Part shown: positions 6,838 to 16,763 of the stretch, piece after piece | How the letters are laid out: each line of letters begins with the position of its first letter | Position numbering within the stretch: position 1 is the first letter of the stretch | From: Brevibacillus choshinensis | GTDB lineage: Bacteria; Bacillota; Bacilli; Brevibacillales; Brevibacillaceae | Direction: 5' to 3' | Assembly: GCF_016811915.1 (NCBI RefSeq) | Contig: NZ_CP069127.1 | Span: forward strand, 3,075,001 to 3,139,000 | Length of the DNA: 64,000 bases | Program-made: the position numbers and the translations under genes | The notes under the pieces: model-generated | Seen by the model: the letters and a program-made list of their open reading frames with translations, nothing else | Told to the model about the DNA's origin: nothing | The model's database searches: none

Positions 6838-7934
6838 GGATGCATCCTCGCTTTCGATCGGCCGATTGTCACCATGTACAGCCAGAGTAAGATCGGGAAG
6901 GCATACGCGACGTACATGCCGACCTCTCCCCCCCATTTTTGAATGGCTTGTACGTGATAAAACGTAGGATTATAAGCGAAAGCCAACAGAACGAAGCCTA
7001 TCGACAGCCAGATGATAACCTGCCGGTGATTACGCTTTCCCAGCAGCTGACTCGTGCCGAAAGCAGCGGTAAAGTAATAAGGGATGCCAGTGGTTGAAAT
7101 CAAAAACAAATAAAAGGCAGAGAATACGACTTCGATCCGTTCGATGAAAGGAAATTCGAGGGTCTCAAACAGGTCGAGTGTCGGCCAAATATATGTCGCT
7201 ACCTGATAAGGGTTAAATTGTACATAGCATGCTATGGTGACAAGCAGGTACACGAACATGGTAATGCTATTCGCAACGATCAGCCCCGGTGCAGCATGCT
7301 TTTTGTTTTTCAAGAACGGATACAGGATAAACGCCAGTTCAAAGCCTAGGAACGATAAGATGGTCGTTTTCACACCTTTTAGCACAGGAAGCCATCCTTC
7401 TTTTAATACGGGGAGCAAGTGAATCCAATACCCCCCTCGCATCGACATAAAGAAAAGAGGAAGCATGATGATCATGCCGATCCCCACAAATTCTGCATAC
7501 CGTCCAAGCATGCGGATCCCATGCTGGGCAAGCATGGCCTTGGGTATGATGAACAGGAGCATCAACAAATAGTTGGGAGTTTGCGGCAAAACCCAGGTCT
7601 GTGTGATGTGAATCGCGGCGTACAGGGTGATCATAAACACGAATAGGCTATATAGGATAAAAAGGATGGAAAGCAAAATGCCCAGCCATTTACCCAAATA
7701 TCGGAGCAAGAGATCAAAAATCGATTCATTCGGGTGGCGCTTCATAATCTGCAGGATCATCAGTCCACCCACATTTGCCAGCACCCATCCGAGCACGATG
7801 GAGATCCAGCCATCCGTACTGGCTACCTCTGCCAAATCGGATGGCAGTGTGATGATTCCAATTCCAATCTGTACCTGCGAAATGAATAAGATGTACTGAA
7901 ATGTAGTGACATCATTGAATTCGTTTGTTTTCAT
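6834..7934 (-). CDS. Spore germination permease, GerAB/GerB family
   Basis: A 366-residue polytopic membrane protein with about ten hydrophobic segments. It belongs to the APC-superfamily branch that forms the B subunit of germinant receptors, thought to hold the germinant-binding pocket. Visible landmarks are FQYILFISQVQIGIGI at the start, the PNYLLM loop and FERIEVVFSAFYLF. The start codon shares one base with the gerA stop (TAATG) and the stop overlaps the gerC start, so A, B and C are tightly coupled. Confidence 0.95.
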   Translation of the reverse strand: MKTNEFNDVTTFQYILFISQVQIGIGIITLPSDLAEVASTDGWISIVLGWVLANVGGLMILQIMKRHPNESIFDLLLRYLGKWLGILLSILFILYSLFVFMITLYAAIHITQTWVLPQTPNYLLMLLFIIPKAMLAQHGIRMLGRYAEFVGIGMIIMLPLFFMSMRGGYWIHLLPVLKEGWLPVLKGVKTTILSFLGFELAFILYPFLKNKKHAAPGLIVANSITMFVYLLVTIACYVQFNPYQVATYIWPTLDLFETLEFPFIERIEVVFSAFYLFLISTTGIPYYFTAAFGTSQLLGKRNHRQVIIWLSIGFVLLAFAYNPTFYHVQAIQKWGGEVGMYVAYAFPILLWLYMVTIGRSKARMHP

Positions 7935-9466
7935 TATGCATCATCACTTCTATTGTTAGGATCTTGACGAATCAATTGCTTTGTCCGATTCGAAAAAGGA
8001 CGCTTGATCAGACTCCAGATCGGCAATCGGACGAGATTGTCTCTCCATGCAACCGGGTGAAAAGGAGCAAAGGGGCTTCCATACGGTGTCCCCAATGAAT
8101 CGAGGGTGATCAGATGAACAGTCAAGATCATCAGGCCGATCACGAGGCCGATAATTCCGAACATGTATGCCATCACCATCATCGGAAAGCGAAGAATCCG
8201 AGCAGCCGCTGATAGATCGGCATTCGGCATAATGAACGAAGCAATGGCCGTCGCGGCTACTACGATTACCATGACATTACTGACGATCCCTGCAGAGACT
8301 GCCGCTTGTCCGATTACGATACCTCCTACAATCCCTACCGTTTGTCCAATTTTGGATGGCAGTCGCAGACCAGCCTCTCGCAGCATTTCCAGTGTAATCT
8401 CCATGATGGTGGCTTCCAAAATGGGAGGAATGGGCACTCGTTCCCGAGACTCCCCGATCGAAAGAATTAAGCTGAGCGGAATGATTTCATAGTGAAAAGT
8501 AAGCGCAGCGATATATAGCGCTGGTAAAAAGATAGAGATCAAAAAACTGACAAATCGCAGCATCCTGATAAAGGAGGAAATGATCCAACGCATGCTGTAA
8601 TCATCGGGGCTATGAAAAAACGAGGCCAGTGTCATCGGCCCAACCAGCACCCAAGGGGAATGGTCCGCGACAATGACGATTCTTCCCTGGAGGATATGGG
8701 AAGCAGCAGAATCAGGACGCTCTGTCGACAGGTATTGTGGGAAAGGGGTAAAGGAATTGGTCTCGATCAACTCCTCCAGCTCGCCGATGTTGATGATCGC
8801 ATCAATGTTGATCTTGCTAAGCCTGTCTTCCAGCATTGCCACTATTTCACTGTTCATGACATCGCCCAAGTAGAGCAAAGCTACCTTTGTCTGGCTTCTT
8901 GCCCCGATCCGTGTCTCCTGAATCTTCAGCTCACCATCCGGAAGATATCGGCGAATCAAGGAAATGTTTTGTCCCAGCGACTCGACAAAGCTTTGCCGAG
9001 AAGCTTTTATCACGGTTTCTTTAACCGGTTCGCTCACGTCCCTCTGTGGCCATCCCGGGGTGTTCAGGACCAAGCACTGCGACTCTCCCTCCACAAAGAG
9101 GATGCTTTTCCCACTGAGGATTCCTTGCTGGACTTCAATCCAGGATGAAGTCGCCTGTTTTGACCCGATGGATACTTCCAGATTGTCCAAGCCAGTATAA
9201 GTGACGGTTTCGAATAACAAAGAGCGCAACACATTGTCATTAATGCTGTTTTTATCCACCATATTGTCCAAATAAGCCAACAGTGCGGAATGATTGGTTT
9301 GGTTGATCACAAATTTGGTCGCAATTAGATCCGGAGCATCTGAGAATAGGGAATGCAGCTTTTGCAAGCAAACGGACAGATCTGTGCTGATGAGTTCCTC
9401 GTCAGCCCCATTCATCTTGATCTTCAATCGATGATTCTTTCCGAGCCGTCTAAACTGATGTCTCAT
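7934..9466 (-). CDS. Spore germination receptor subunit A, GerA family
   Basis: A 510-residue A subunit with an N-terminal hydrophilic half, the family hallmark PFPQYLSTERPDSAASHILQGR (given in parts: PFPQYLSTERPD then LQGRIVIVADHSPW) at about 255-290, and a C-terminal membrane half of four to five helices ending IWSLIKRPF. The segment usually reading DGTPF is ADHSPW here, a divergent version. A subunits oligomerise to form the ion-conducting part of the receptor in the spore inner membrane. The ATG at 9466 follows TAGGAG; an upstream ATG at 9496 is unsupported. This is the first gene of its operon. Confidence 0.95.
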   Translation of the reverse strand: MRHQFRRLGKNHRLKIKMNGADEELISTDLSVCLQKLHSLFSDAPDLIATKFVINQTNHSALLAYLDNMVDKNSINDNVLRSLLFETVTYTGLDNLEVSIGSKQATSSWIEVQQGILSGKSILFVEGESQCLVLNTPGWPQRDVSEPVKETVIKASRQSFVESLGQNISLIRRYLPDGELKIQETRIGARSQTKVALLYLGDVMNSEIVAMLEDRLSKINIDAIINIGELEELIETNSFTPFPQYLSTERPDSAASHILQGRIVIVADHSPWVLVGPMTLASFFHSPDDYSMRWIISSFIRMLRFVSFLISIFLPALYIAALTFHYEIIPLSLILSIGESRERVPIPPILEATIMEITLEMLREAGLRLPSKIGQTVGIVGGIVIGQAAVSAGIVSNVMVIVVAATAIASFIMPNADLSAAARILRFPMMVMAYMFGIIGLVIGLMILTVHLITLDSLGTPYGSPFAPFHPVAWRDNLVRLPIWSLIKRPFSNRTKQLIRQDPNNRSDDA

Positions 9467-9584
9467 GACAATATCTCCTAGTAGCAGGAAGTACATTTCC
9501 GTTGCATTCTCCCATATCGTTTCCCGAAGTTACCAAAAGTATGAACGAATACCCGTCGTAGAAATCGGTTGGGTGGATCCAAAT

Positions 9585-9616
9585 AAAAAAGCGCTTTGGC
9601 ACTTGCCAAAACGCTC
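9585..9616 (-). terminator. Terminator after the DMT transporter gene
   Basis: A stem of about ten pairs (AGCGTTTTGGC with GCCAAAGCGCT, one mismatch), loop AAGT, is followed on the minus strand by TTTTTTATTT. It separates the transporter transcript from gerA. Confidence 0.85.
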
Positions 9617-9640
9617 CTTTTCAACCTGCTTGCACCTCCC

Positions 9641-10540
9641 TTATTCCTCAAGGGAAAACGCCTGCTTTTTGATGTTCAAGGTCCCAATGTATATGGATAC
9701 CAGCACGAACAGCATGCCCAACGCATGGAACCAAGTAAACGCTTCGTCCAAGAGCAGAACCGCGATCAGGGCGGCGCTAATGGGCATCATGCCGGTAAAC
9801 AGGCCTGCTTTGGATGCCTCGACCTTTGCCACTCCTTTATACCATAGGAAGAAAGACAAGACGCTCGCGGTAACGGCGTAATAGACAACGAGCAGCCACA
9901 CGCTTGCAGGCACACTTCCCCAATCGAAGCGAAGTCCTTCCATGATCGCAAGCGGAAGGAACAGTACAAAGCTGATTCCATTTATAGCCGTTGTCATTTG
10001 AAACGGTGTGATTCTGCCGGACAACCTCTTGGCAAAAATGGTGAACAGCGCTTCACTGATCACAGCGAGAAATACGAGTAGATTCCCGAGCACGCCGATG
10101 GCAGAAGTTTCCTGACTTTCACCCGTAAAGGTAATCAGCCCAATTCCGCTGACTGAGAGTAGGATTGCCCACATACTGTTTTGCTGCAGCTTTTCCTTGA
10201 GAATCCAGAAAGACAGCAACGCAATGCATGCCGGCACCGTGCTGGTAATGATCCCCGCAGAGGTAGCCGTGGTCCACTTTACGCCGTACAGCATGCAGAT
10301 ACTAAACAAAAAGACACCGAAAAAAGATTGCCAAAAAAGGACGGTTCCCTCTTCTCTGCTCCAGGATGACTTCCATTCGCCTCGCATGGACAACAGCGGA
10401 AGAAGGATCATCATCGCGATCACGAACCTCAGCTCGGAAAATAGAAAAACAGGGATATGTGAGACGATTTCCTTCCCGATGGAAATATTGATGCCTACCA
10501 AAGCCATGGATAAGGCTAGCTGGATATAGGCGAGCTGCAT
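9641..10540 (-). CDS. DMT-superfamily transporter with two EamA domains
   Basis: A 299-residue integral membrane protein with about ten segments arranged as two EamA repeats, the second beginning near VLGNLLVFLAVISEALF. Family members export small metabolites, amino acids or toxic compounds across the cytoplasmic membrane. A GAGGAG site precedes the ATG. It lies between the two germination clusters but has its own terminator, so a germination role is not implied. Substrate is unknown. Confidence 0.9.
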   Translation of the reverse strand: MQLAYIQLALSMALVGINISIGKEIVSHIPVFLFSELRFVIAMMILLPLLSMRGEWKSSWSREEGTVLFWQSFFGVFLFSICMLYGVKWTTATSAGIITSTVPACIALLSFWILKEKLQQNSMWAILLSVSGIGLITFTGESQETSAIGVLGNLLVFLAVISEALFTIFAKRLSGRITPFQMTTAINGISFVLFLPLAIMEGLRFDWGSVPASVWLLVVYYAVTASVLSFFLWYKGVAKVEASKAGLFTGMMPISAALIAVLLLDEAFTWFHALGMLFVLVSIYIGTLNIKKQAFSLEE

Positions 10541-10612
10541 CGTTTCTGATCTCCTCTCTCTTCCTACGTTACCAGTAAATATTTTCCACCCAGAAAGAAA
10601 ACCCTTCTTTTC

Positions 10613-11833
10613 TCAACCGGCATAGGGCAAATCTTTTGTTTGTCCAGACGATACCTTTCTTTTTTTCTCGGCAGCACCCACAATCCATGCTCCAAAAGGC
10701 AATTTGCCCAATCCATAGGAGATCGCGAATGAAAGGATCGAGCACAAGACAAAGGCAACGAGGCTTCCTGCCAAGCTGTTATGAAAGACCTGAAGCGCGT
10801 TCAATCCTTTCATCACGTACGTAAGCACCAGAGCGTGCATTAAATACGCCCCGTAGGAGTATTTGCCGAGCAGGGCAAACCATTTGCTCCCCTTCCACTT
10901 CCCGAGCCACAAGGCAGCTCCATATACGAGCAGAAGCTGTGCGACCGTGTACAAAAACATGGATGGCTTCAGAGAAGTCGCCACGTTCAGATTGATCATT
11001 CCATGGCCGGAATCCCGGAATAATTCGTAGCCGATGTAGACATACAAAAGAACGAAGCTTGTACAGATCCACAGCCACCTGCGCTGGATGGTCTGTCGAA
11101 AGGTCGCCAGCGTGACGGCGGCCAGTCCCCCCATGAGAAAGTAAAAAAAGTAATAGAATGCATTTCGATCCCGGTACTTGATCCAATACGTATCCAGCAG
11201 CGTCACATCAAAGCGAAATGCGTGAGCCGGAATGTACCGGGAGGAAAACCACATGAACCCTCCGTACAAGAGGCTCATCATTCCTATGGCAACCGTGAAA
11301 CGAATCTTGCTGCTCGCCCATTTGCGGAGAGCACGAAACACTGACTGCCAAAGCGGATACAACAGATAAAATTGAAAGATCATGACCACGAACCAAAGAT
11401 GATAAGACGCCGTACCTGTCAAGAAGCTTTTCATCATGACCCAAAGAGGATCTTTCCCTCCCCACGGATTGGGCTGCAAGGCGAGGTAGACAGCGGTCCA
11501 TATGGTATAGGGGATCAGGATTTCCACTACTCTTTTCCGAATGAAGGTCGGATAGGATATTCGGTCGTAGTAATTATAAAATAGGACGAGCCCCGTCATG
11601 AATATGAAAGCAGGTACAGCAAATTTCAGGAAGTGAAACAGCATGCCGTACATGATCGCGGTGTGCTCATCTATCCCAGGCTTTCTCATGTAGATGCCTA
11701 TGACATGCTGATAGACAACGGCCAGAAAAGCAAAGGAGCGAATCAAATCAAGTTCGGCAATTCGTTCTTTTCGGGTCATTTCAAAAATCCCAAACCTTTC
11801 CATTATTATTCGATTTTGGTTTTCCTTTTTCAT
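10613..11833 (-). CDS. Membrane acyltransferase, acyltransferase-3 family
   Basis: A 406-residue protein with about ten membrane segments. The acyltransferase-3 opening ELDLIRSFAFLAVVYQHV (about residues 23-40) contains the conserved arginine and the family histidine. The PYTIW and SYGAYLMHALV elements also match. Such enzymes transfer acetyl or other acyl groups onto surface sugars or antibiotics. The start at 11833 follows GGAAGGGT; the open frame reaching 12094 overlaps the upstream gerB and is not credible. It lies 89 bases downstream of the big ger cluster on the same strand and could be co-transcribed by read-through. Confidence 0.9.
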   Translation of the reverse strand: MKKENQNRIIMERFGIFEMTRKERIAELDLIRSFAFLAVVYQHVIGIYMRKPGIDEHTAIMYGMLFHFLKFAVPAFIFMTGLVLFYNYYDRISYPTFIRKRVVEILIPYTIWTAVYLALQPNPWGGKDPLWVMMKSFLTGTASYHLWFVVMIFQFYLLYPLWQSVFRALRKWASSKIRFTVAIGMMSLLYGGFMWFSSRYIPAHAFRFDVTLLDTYWIKYRDRNAFYYFFYFLMGGLAAVTLATFRQTIQRRWLWICTSFVLLYVYIGYELFRDSGHGMINLNVATSLKPSMFLYTVAQLLLVYGAALWLGKWKGSKWFALLGKYSYGAYLMHALVLTYVMKGLNALQVFHNSLAGSLVAFVLCSILSFAISYGLGKLPFGAWIVGAAEKKRKVSSGQTKDLPYAG

Positions 11834-11922
11834 CTTACCCTTCCGTTTTCCCATCGACAAGTCTATCACAAAAGAAAAGCCGATGCCCGTAGGCAACAGC
11901 TCCCTTTTGAATCGTTCGGGTT

Positions 11923-13047
11923 CTATTTTCCTCGCGAGGAGCCTACCCCTTTTGGAGGCTCCGCTCTCTTTTTGAATCGCAGTCGAGCAATCACCCACAG
12001 CAAGAGTGGGACCATGGTATAGATCGAGGTGGTCTGCACCCCTGCGAGGAGCTGGATAAATGATGAGAGCTGGGACAGGTTTGGGGCCGTCCAAAAGCTG
12101 AAGACGACCAATAAAAAGCCAATCGGTAGGACGATAGGACGATAATCATCTAGACGCAGCCATTGAGCGGTCCCCAATGCCAATGCATAAAAGAAAACAG
12201 AAATCTTGATAAAGGCCCCTGTCACCCATGTCGCCATCACGACGGCATCGATGTTCTCAAAAAAATCGGCATAGCTGATCATCTGGATCGCCGTATAGAA
12301 CGGGTACGTCATAAACGACACCTCATTTCCCAAAACCAACAGGCTTGAGCTATTGATCGCCGTTAATGCGAGCATGGCTGAGACGACAGTGAGCGTTCCT
12401 GTACGCATCCCCTTCTCCTCATCTGCTCGAAATGGCAGAAGGAACGAAAACAGGATGACTTCGCTAAACCAGCCTTGTGGAGTCACCGCCCCTTTTAAAG
12501 CTGGCATGATGCCGTGCTCAAACATGGGGAAAAGATGCTCCGCTTTCATGAATGGGATCATCAGTACGAGCAAGATCCCGTAGAGGAGCACAACGGTAGG
12601 CACAAATACTTGCGCAGCTCGGGCGAGCACTTCCACTCCTGCGCGAATCGTGATGGCACAGATGAAAACGATACTGCCTATCACCGCAAGCAAAGGGGTC
12701 TGATGGAGGAAGGAGCCGACAACGAATTCACCGTACTGTCGGATGATATTGCCGTTCGTGTAGAGCAAATCAAAGAGAACCAGAAAACTGGTTATTTTCC
12801 CAAGAAACGATCCTATGATTTTGTCGCTGTACTCGACAATGCTCTGTCCAGGAAATGACTTATGCAGCTGAAACACAAGATACACGGTCAGAAAACCTGT
12901 CAGGGAAGCGATCATGGGAGAGAGCCACATGTCACGACCTGCCTGACGTGAGGTTGTGGCAGGAACCAGCAAGTCAGCGGTCGCCACGATAACCGGAAAC
13001 ACCAATATCCCTATTTGAGCCGCCGATAAGTACGGTCTATCCTTCAT
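11923..13047 (-). CDS. Spore germination permease, GerB family (third B of the large cluster)
   Basis: A 374-residue B subunit with about ten membrane segments. It is closely similar in layout to the B proteins at 17945 and 19083: LSAAQIGILVFPVIVATADL at the start, FVVGSFLHQTP, MPALKGAVTPQGWFSE, YADFFENIDAVVMATWV. The start overlaps the upstream D gene as ATGA. It is the last germination gene of the large cluster. It would normally pair with an A subunit, but the nearest A gene on this transcript lies 7.4 kb upstream. Confidence 0.95.
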   Translation of the reverse strand: MKDRPYLSAAQIGILVFPVIVATADLLVPATTSRQAGRDMWLSPMIASLTGFLTVYLVFQLHKSFPGQSIVEYSDKIIGSFLGKITSFLVLFDLLYTNGNIIRQYGEFVVGSFLHQTPLLAVIGSIVFICAITIRAGVEVLARAAQVFVPTVVLLYGILLVLMIPFMKAEHLFPMFEHGIMPALKGAVTPQGWFSEVILFSFLLPFRADEEKGMRTGTLTVVSAMLALTAINSSSLLVLGNEVSFMTYPFYTAIQMISYADFFENIDAVVMATWVTGAFIKISVFFYALALGTAQWLRLDDYRPIVLPIGFLLVVFSFWTAPNLSQLSSFIQLLAGVQTTSIYTMVPLLLWVIARLRFKKRAEPPKGVGSSRGK

Positions 13048-13295
13048 TCTTGCTCACCCGAATATGCATCAAATTTTAAAAGGGAAGAAAAAGGCTTATA
13101 GATGCGAAGGAGGACCTGTGTCGCACCCGGCAAAGCAGGGTTGTGAACCAGAAGGATCGCAATAAACCAGCTCGCAAACAAGATGGTCGTGTAGGCAGCC
13201 TTCGTTTTCCAATGACTGGCCCGCAGCACCGGCCATTCATACCAAGTCATGAGGAATGCTACCAGCGATATGCCTACGATGGCTCCCCATCTCAT
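13044..13295 (-). CDS. Small two-helix germination protein (D-type)
   Basis: An 83-residue protein with two predicted membrane helices (about residues 5-20 and 33-52) separated by a short basic loop. The motif LVAFLMTWYEWP near the start and NPALPGATQVLLRIYKP near the end match the gene at 20211. Small two-helix D proteins coded within ger operons have been described in Bacillus and modulate receptor output. Its ends overlap both gerC (13292-13295) and gerB (13044-13047), so it is a fixed part of the operon. Confidence 0.85.
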   Translation of the reverse strand: MRWGAIVGISLVAFLMTWYEWPVLRASHWKTKAAYTTILFASWFIAILLVHNPALPGATQVLLRIYKPFSSLLKFDAYSGEQE

Positions 13296-14470
13296 CTTTC
13301 CTTTACCTCGGATTCCGGGATGCCTGCCGGGATCGTAGCCAAACCAGGACGTCTAATGTGCGAGGTTACTTTCAAGTCTACTGCGATGGTGGGAAACACT
13401 TCTCCCCACTTGTCTTTGACTTCCGCAAATTCTTTTGGGTACTTCCGATGGAATTGGGTCGCAAACCCGAAAATATCCACTTTCATCTCATGCTGCACTT
13501 TCTGCAAGGTTGCCTGGATGCGAGCCTCGATGTCTTTTCCCAGTGCCACTTGCATGATGTGCATCAAAGAGGGGTTCACCAGGTTGAGATTGGTACCATT
13601 TTGAATGAGATCCCCTTCTGTTTCGATTTTGACCACCATTTTCCATTTTCCGTTTTCAATCACCGGATAGAGCTTGGTGGACTCGCGTAAGGGGTTTAAC
13701 GAGACGAAGCCTTTCACATTCTTCGCCTTGACGGTCACTGTTGTCGAAGAGATCTCATTTCGTAACCACATCACACCGCGTGTATCCCGCTCAGAGAGCT
13801 GACCAATCATTTTACCCTCTTTAAAGACGGCACTTCCATACAAATACGGGATGGCTGTTACAGGTCCTTTCGTTTCAGGTGATTGCTGCAGATTGATCAT
13901 GGGAAGAACGGCTGCCTTGGAGGAGCTCATCAGCATTTTCAAAAGCTGAATCAAAGTCACATCCATCCCCACATGAAGTCCAGACAATTCATGGACCACT
14001 ACCGCCGAGTATCTCTCCAATTCCGGCGTGACCTTCAGCAAATCCACAGCTTTCCCTTTGCTTACGTAAAGGAAGGCACGGTTCCTCGGTTCAGGGTGGC
14101 GCGCCAAATAATCGACGAATTCCTTGATCCCTTCTCTCGCGAGCTCTTCCCCGTAGATATACACCTTACAGTGTCCCCAGAAGATCATTCTCGGAATTTT
14201 CATCTGGATTTTGGACATCGCATCCGCTATATTGGCTCCTTTCTCTGTCTGCACGAGCGTCACGCTTTTCAACCCGCCTCCCTGCGTGGCACCGCCGCCA
14301 CCGAGCGTTCGAGGTATGAATACCTGGATCGAGAGCTCGATTTCCTTGTTCTCAGCCTTGTCGATCGCGGCTGCCGTTACGATAGCGACATCGTTCACCT
14401 CGATCCTGTCCCAGCAGCCGCTGAGCAGTAGGCTGCACATGATGATCCATACAAGCATTCGCTTTACCAT
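13292..14470 (-). CDS. Spore germination lipoprotein, Ger(x)C family
   Basis: A 392-residue C subunit with a lipoprotein signal (MVKRMLVWII...LSGCWDR) and the family segments EVNDVAIVTAAAID, IFWGHCKVYIYGEE, RHPEPRNRAFLYVSKGKA and FHRKYPKEF. After the QVFIPRTL strand it carries a glycine-rich insertion (GGGGATQGGG), also found in the C protein at 16764 but not in that at 5716. The ATG lies inside the last codons of yqjF (ATGGTAA), so translation is likely coupled to yqjF. Confidence 0.94.
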   Translation of the reverse strand: MVKRMLVWIIMCSLLLSGCWDRIEVNDVAIVTAAAIDKAENKEIELSIQVFIPRTLGGGGATQGGGLKSVTLVQTEKGANIADAMSKIQMKIPRMIFWGHCKVYIYGEELAREGIKEFVDYLARHPEPRNRAFLYVSKGKAVDLLKVTPELERYSAVVVHELSGLHVGMDVTLIQLLKMLMSSSKAAVLPMINLQQSPETKGPVTAIPYLYGSAVFKEGKMIGQLSERDTRGVMWLRNEISSTTVTVKAKNVKGFVSLNPLRESTKLYPVIENGKWKMVVKIETEGDLIQNGTNLNLVNPSLMHIMQVALGKDIEARIQATLQKVQHEMKVDIFGFATQFHRKYPKEFAEVKDKWGEVFPTIAVDLKVTSHIRRPGLATIPAGIPESEVKER

Positions 14471-15231
14471 GTGGCACCACGCTCCGCCTTTATCTGCTGG
14501 ATGGGCCAAACGATGCTTTGTACGCCGCGAGCGTACAAAGCGAGCTCGGGGGGATCGGTTAAAGAGATGTGCTGGTGGGACAAGCTGTTTTGCTCGATTT
14601 GCAAGACGGCTTTTTGCAGCCGCCACGGCTCGTGGTACACATTCGCTCCATGGAGCCGTTTCGTTCTCATGCATTCACAAAACAGCGTGTATCTTTCCGT
14701 CAGCCAGTTTTCCAACGTCCCCCCCTTTGCCTGGAAGACGTCTGAATCTGGACCATAGACAGCAGAAAATTGCTTCGCTTGCGCCTGGCTTCCTGCCCTT
14801 TTCGACTGAATCGTTACGCCTTCCCGATTTAAGCGAAAGTCCATGGATGCCTGGTAGTAGGGGAGTCGATACCACCTTTTTGCTATCGTCGTAATCAACG
14901 GATTCGAGGCATCAAGCGAAAGAAAGTAGATCCCCGATTTTCCTGAAGCCTTGACATAGGTACGCACATTAATTTCAGGAAAAGAAGTGGTGTAGGGAAT
15001 AGGCGGCAAGCAGCGCAGGCGTACCCCTGTCATCCTGAAGGGAATGATGCTGATCCATCCAACGCCCTCATAGGTATCAATCTCAAGCGAATGCGGGACC
15101 AGTGGACGAATAAGGGCAGGCGGGACGGCCCAATGAGCAAAGAGCAGATGCTCCCATGTCTGCGTCATGATCCACCCCTTATGGTTCGTGCGATTGTTGA
15201 TCGATTGGACCTTCGGATGAATAGGAATCAC
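14464..15231 (-). CDS. yqjF: YqjF-like DUF2071 protein inside the ger cluster
   Basis: A 255-residue soluble protein of the DUF2071 family, recognised from WIMTQTWEHLLFAHWAVPP near the start, the LVPHSLEIDTYEGVGWISIIPF segment (given as parts) and PEINVRTYV. The biochemical role of the family is not established; related proteins have an acetoacetate-decarboxylase-like fold. I keep the GTG at 15231 because the conserved region begins before the internal ATG at 15168; that ATG does have a good AAGGGGTGG site. The gene starts 14 bases after the YerD-like frame and overlaps gerC, so it is embedded in the germination operon. Confidence 0.85.
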   Translation of the reverse strand: MIPIHPKVQSINNRTNHKGWIMTQTWEHLLFAHWAVPPALIRPLVPHSLEIDTYEGVGWISIIPFRMTGVRLRCLPPIPYTTSFPEINVRTYVKASGKSGIYFLSLDASNPLITTIAKRWYRLPYYQASMDFRLNREGVTIQSKRAGSQAQAKQFSAVYGPDSDVFQAKGGTLENWLTERYTLFCECMRTKRLHGANVYHEPWRLQKAVLQIEQNSLSHQHISLTDPPELALYARGVQSIVWPIQQIKAERGATW

Positions 15232-15245
15232 CCCTTTCTGTGCCC

Positions 15246-16677
15246 TTACTCACGGCTATCTGTACTCGTTTGCTTCACTTTGGGCTGAAAAGCGAGCGGA
15301 ACCTGCGTTACCTTGCTGGTCGTCTCATCCAGTGCGATCAAATCATCTGCCGTGACCTCTTTCAGTGACGTTTTCCCCAGCGCGAGAATCGCGATTTCAA
15401 ATTCCTCTGCGAAGGCGAAAAAGAAGTTCGCCAAATGAGTCGCAGCCTTTTCCGCATCAAACTGATCTTTCAATGAGCCTGGATACCAGGTGAGCTCAGT
15501 GGGTGGCTCCCACGGGATGGCCTTGGTGACTTGATCGTGCGTCATTGCCCATACAATGGCCGTTCCCATGAAGATGCCGTCAGCTCCCAGAGCCAACGCT
15601 TTCAGACACTCCCCTGGCGTCGCGTAACCGCCCCCGGACAAAAGGGTAATTCGGTCTTTGACTCCCCGTTCGTTCAAATAGCGAACGGCGCGAGAGAGTG
15701 CATAAATCGTGGGCAGACCAAAGTCATCCTCCAGAATAGGAGGACTTCCTTTTGTCCCGGCTTGTCCTCCATCAATGCTGATAAAGTCGACACCAGCCTG
15801 AATGGCGATTTCCATGTCTTCCTCCAAAACAGAGCTGGCGCATATCTTTACGCCAATGGGGACACCCCCGTGATCGTGCGAAGCTTTTCCACAAGCTTTG
15901 GAAGATCCTCCGGCTTTTGGACTTCTGGATGCAGGGAGGGTATGACGACGAATTCCTCTCCTTCCACTCCCATGATTTGACTCGCTCGCCCCTGGATGTA
16001 CTCCGCCGGTATGAAACTGGCAGATCCGGCTGAAGCCCCTGTCCAAAATGGATTTCAATCGCATCTGCTTGTCTCAAGGTCTCCGGCTCTTTTGCCCATT
16101 TCCCTGAGCTGTACTGCAGGATAAGGTGTTTGGCATACTGTCTCTCTTCCGGCAGCAAAGGTCCTTCCCCTGTGTTGGTGAGGGTCCCTGCGGCAGCGGT
16201 TCCTTTGGCAATGGCGATCTTTACGTTCTCGCTGATTCCGATCCCGTATCCCATCGCCCCTGACATAATCGGCAAATCCAACTTCAGTGGTTTCTTTGCC
16301 ATGGGACCGATGACAATACTGAGGTCCACCTCCGCATCTTCGGGTGCCGGCATTCTCGCGAGCTGGGCGGGAGAAAATATGAGTCCATCAAAGGTGAGAA
16401 CCTTTCGGGAGCTGCCAAACGGACGTTCAATGACTTGACCCGACGCTGCTCTCAGGCTGTTTTCCAACACGATCTGCGGGTGAATTTTTCGCATGGCGGA
16501 AATCATCTCGAACACATTCTCCGGATAACGGTCATCCATCAGACGTTTCATGAATCGGCCGAGGAGCCATTGTGTCAACGGGCGAAACAAGAAGAACATC
16601 AGCACCCCGATGCACAAACTAGCAAGTAGCGTGCCCGCGAAAGAGCCAATCAGGAAGGGAAGCCATTTTCCATTCAT
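15246..16677 (-). pseudogene. yerD: YerD-like FMN-dependent glutamate-synthase-family protein, broken by two frameshifts
   Basis: The protein would be about 477 residues: an N-terminal membrane helix (about residues 8-30), then the FMN-binding alpha/beta barrel of ferredoxin-dependent glutamate synthases (MSGAMGYGIGIS, GTLTNTGEGP, AIEIHFGQG, PIGVKICAS, ISIDGGQAGTKGSP, SGGYATPGEC, GADGIFMGTA). Three reading frames are needed. Frame one ends after HFGQG, frame two gives ASAGSASFIPAEYIQGRASQ to KLRTIT, and frame three resumes at GGVPIGVK. Each break coincides with a G run on the coding strand (GGGG at 16036-16039, GGGGG at 15865-15869), and adding one G at each restores the protein. It lies between gerC and yqjF in one operon. 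It may be a true pseudogene or two assembly errors. Confidence 0.88.
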
Positions 16678-16763
16678 GTGTTACTCCCCCTTTTCATCCG
16701 TTTTCATGCTACCTCCTCACTTAGACTGCCCAAAATTGGAAATACGAACCCCATCCATGCCGG

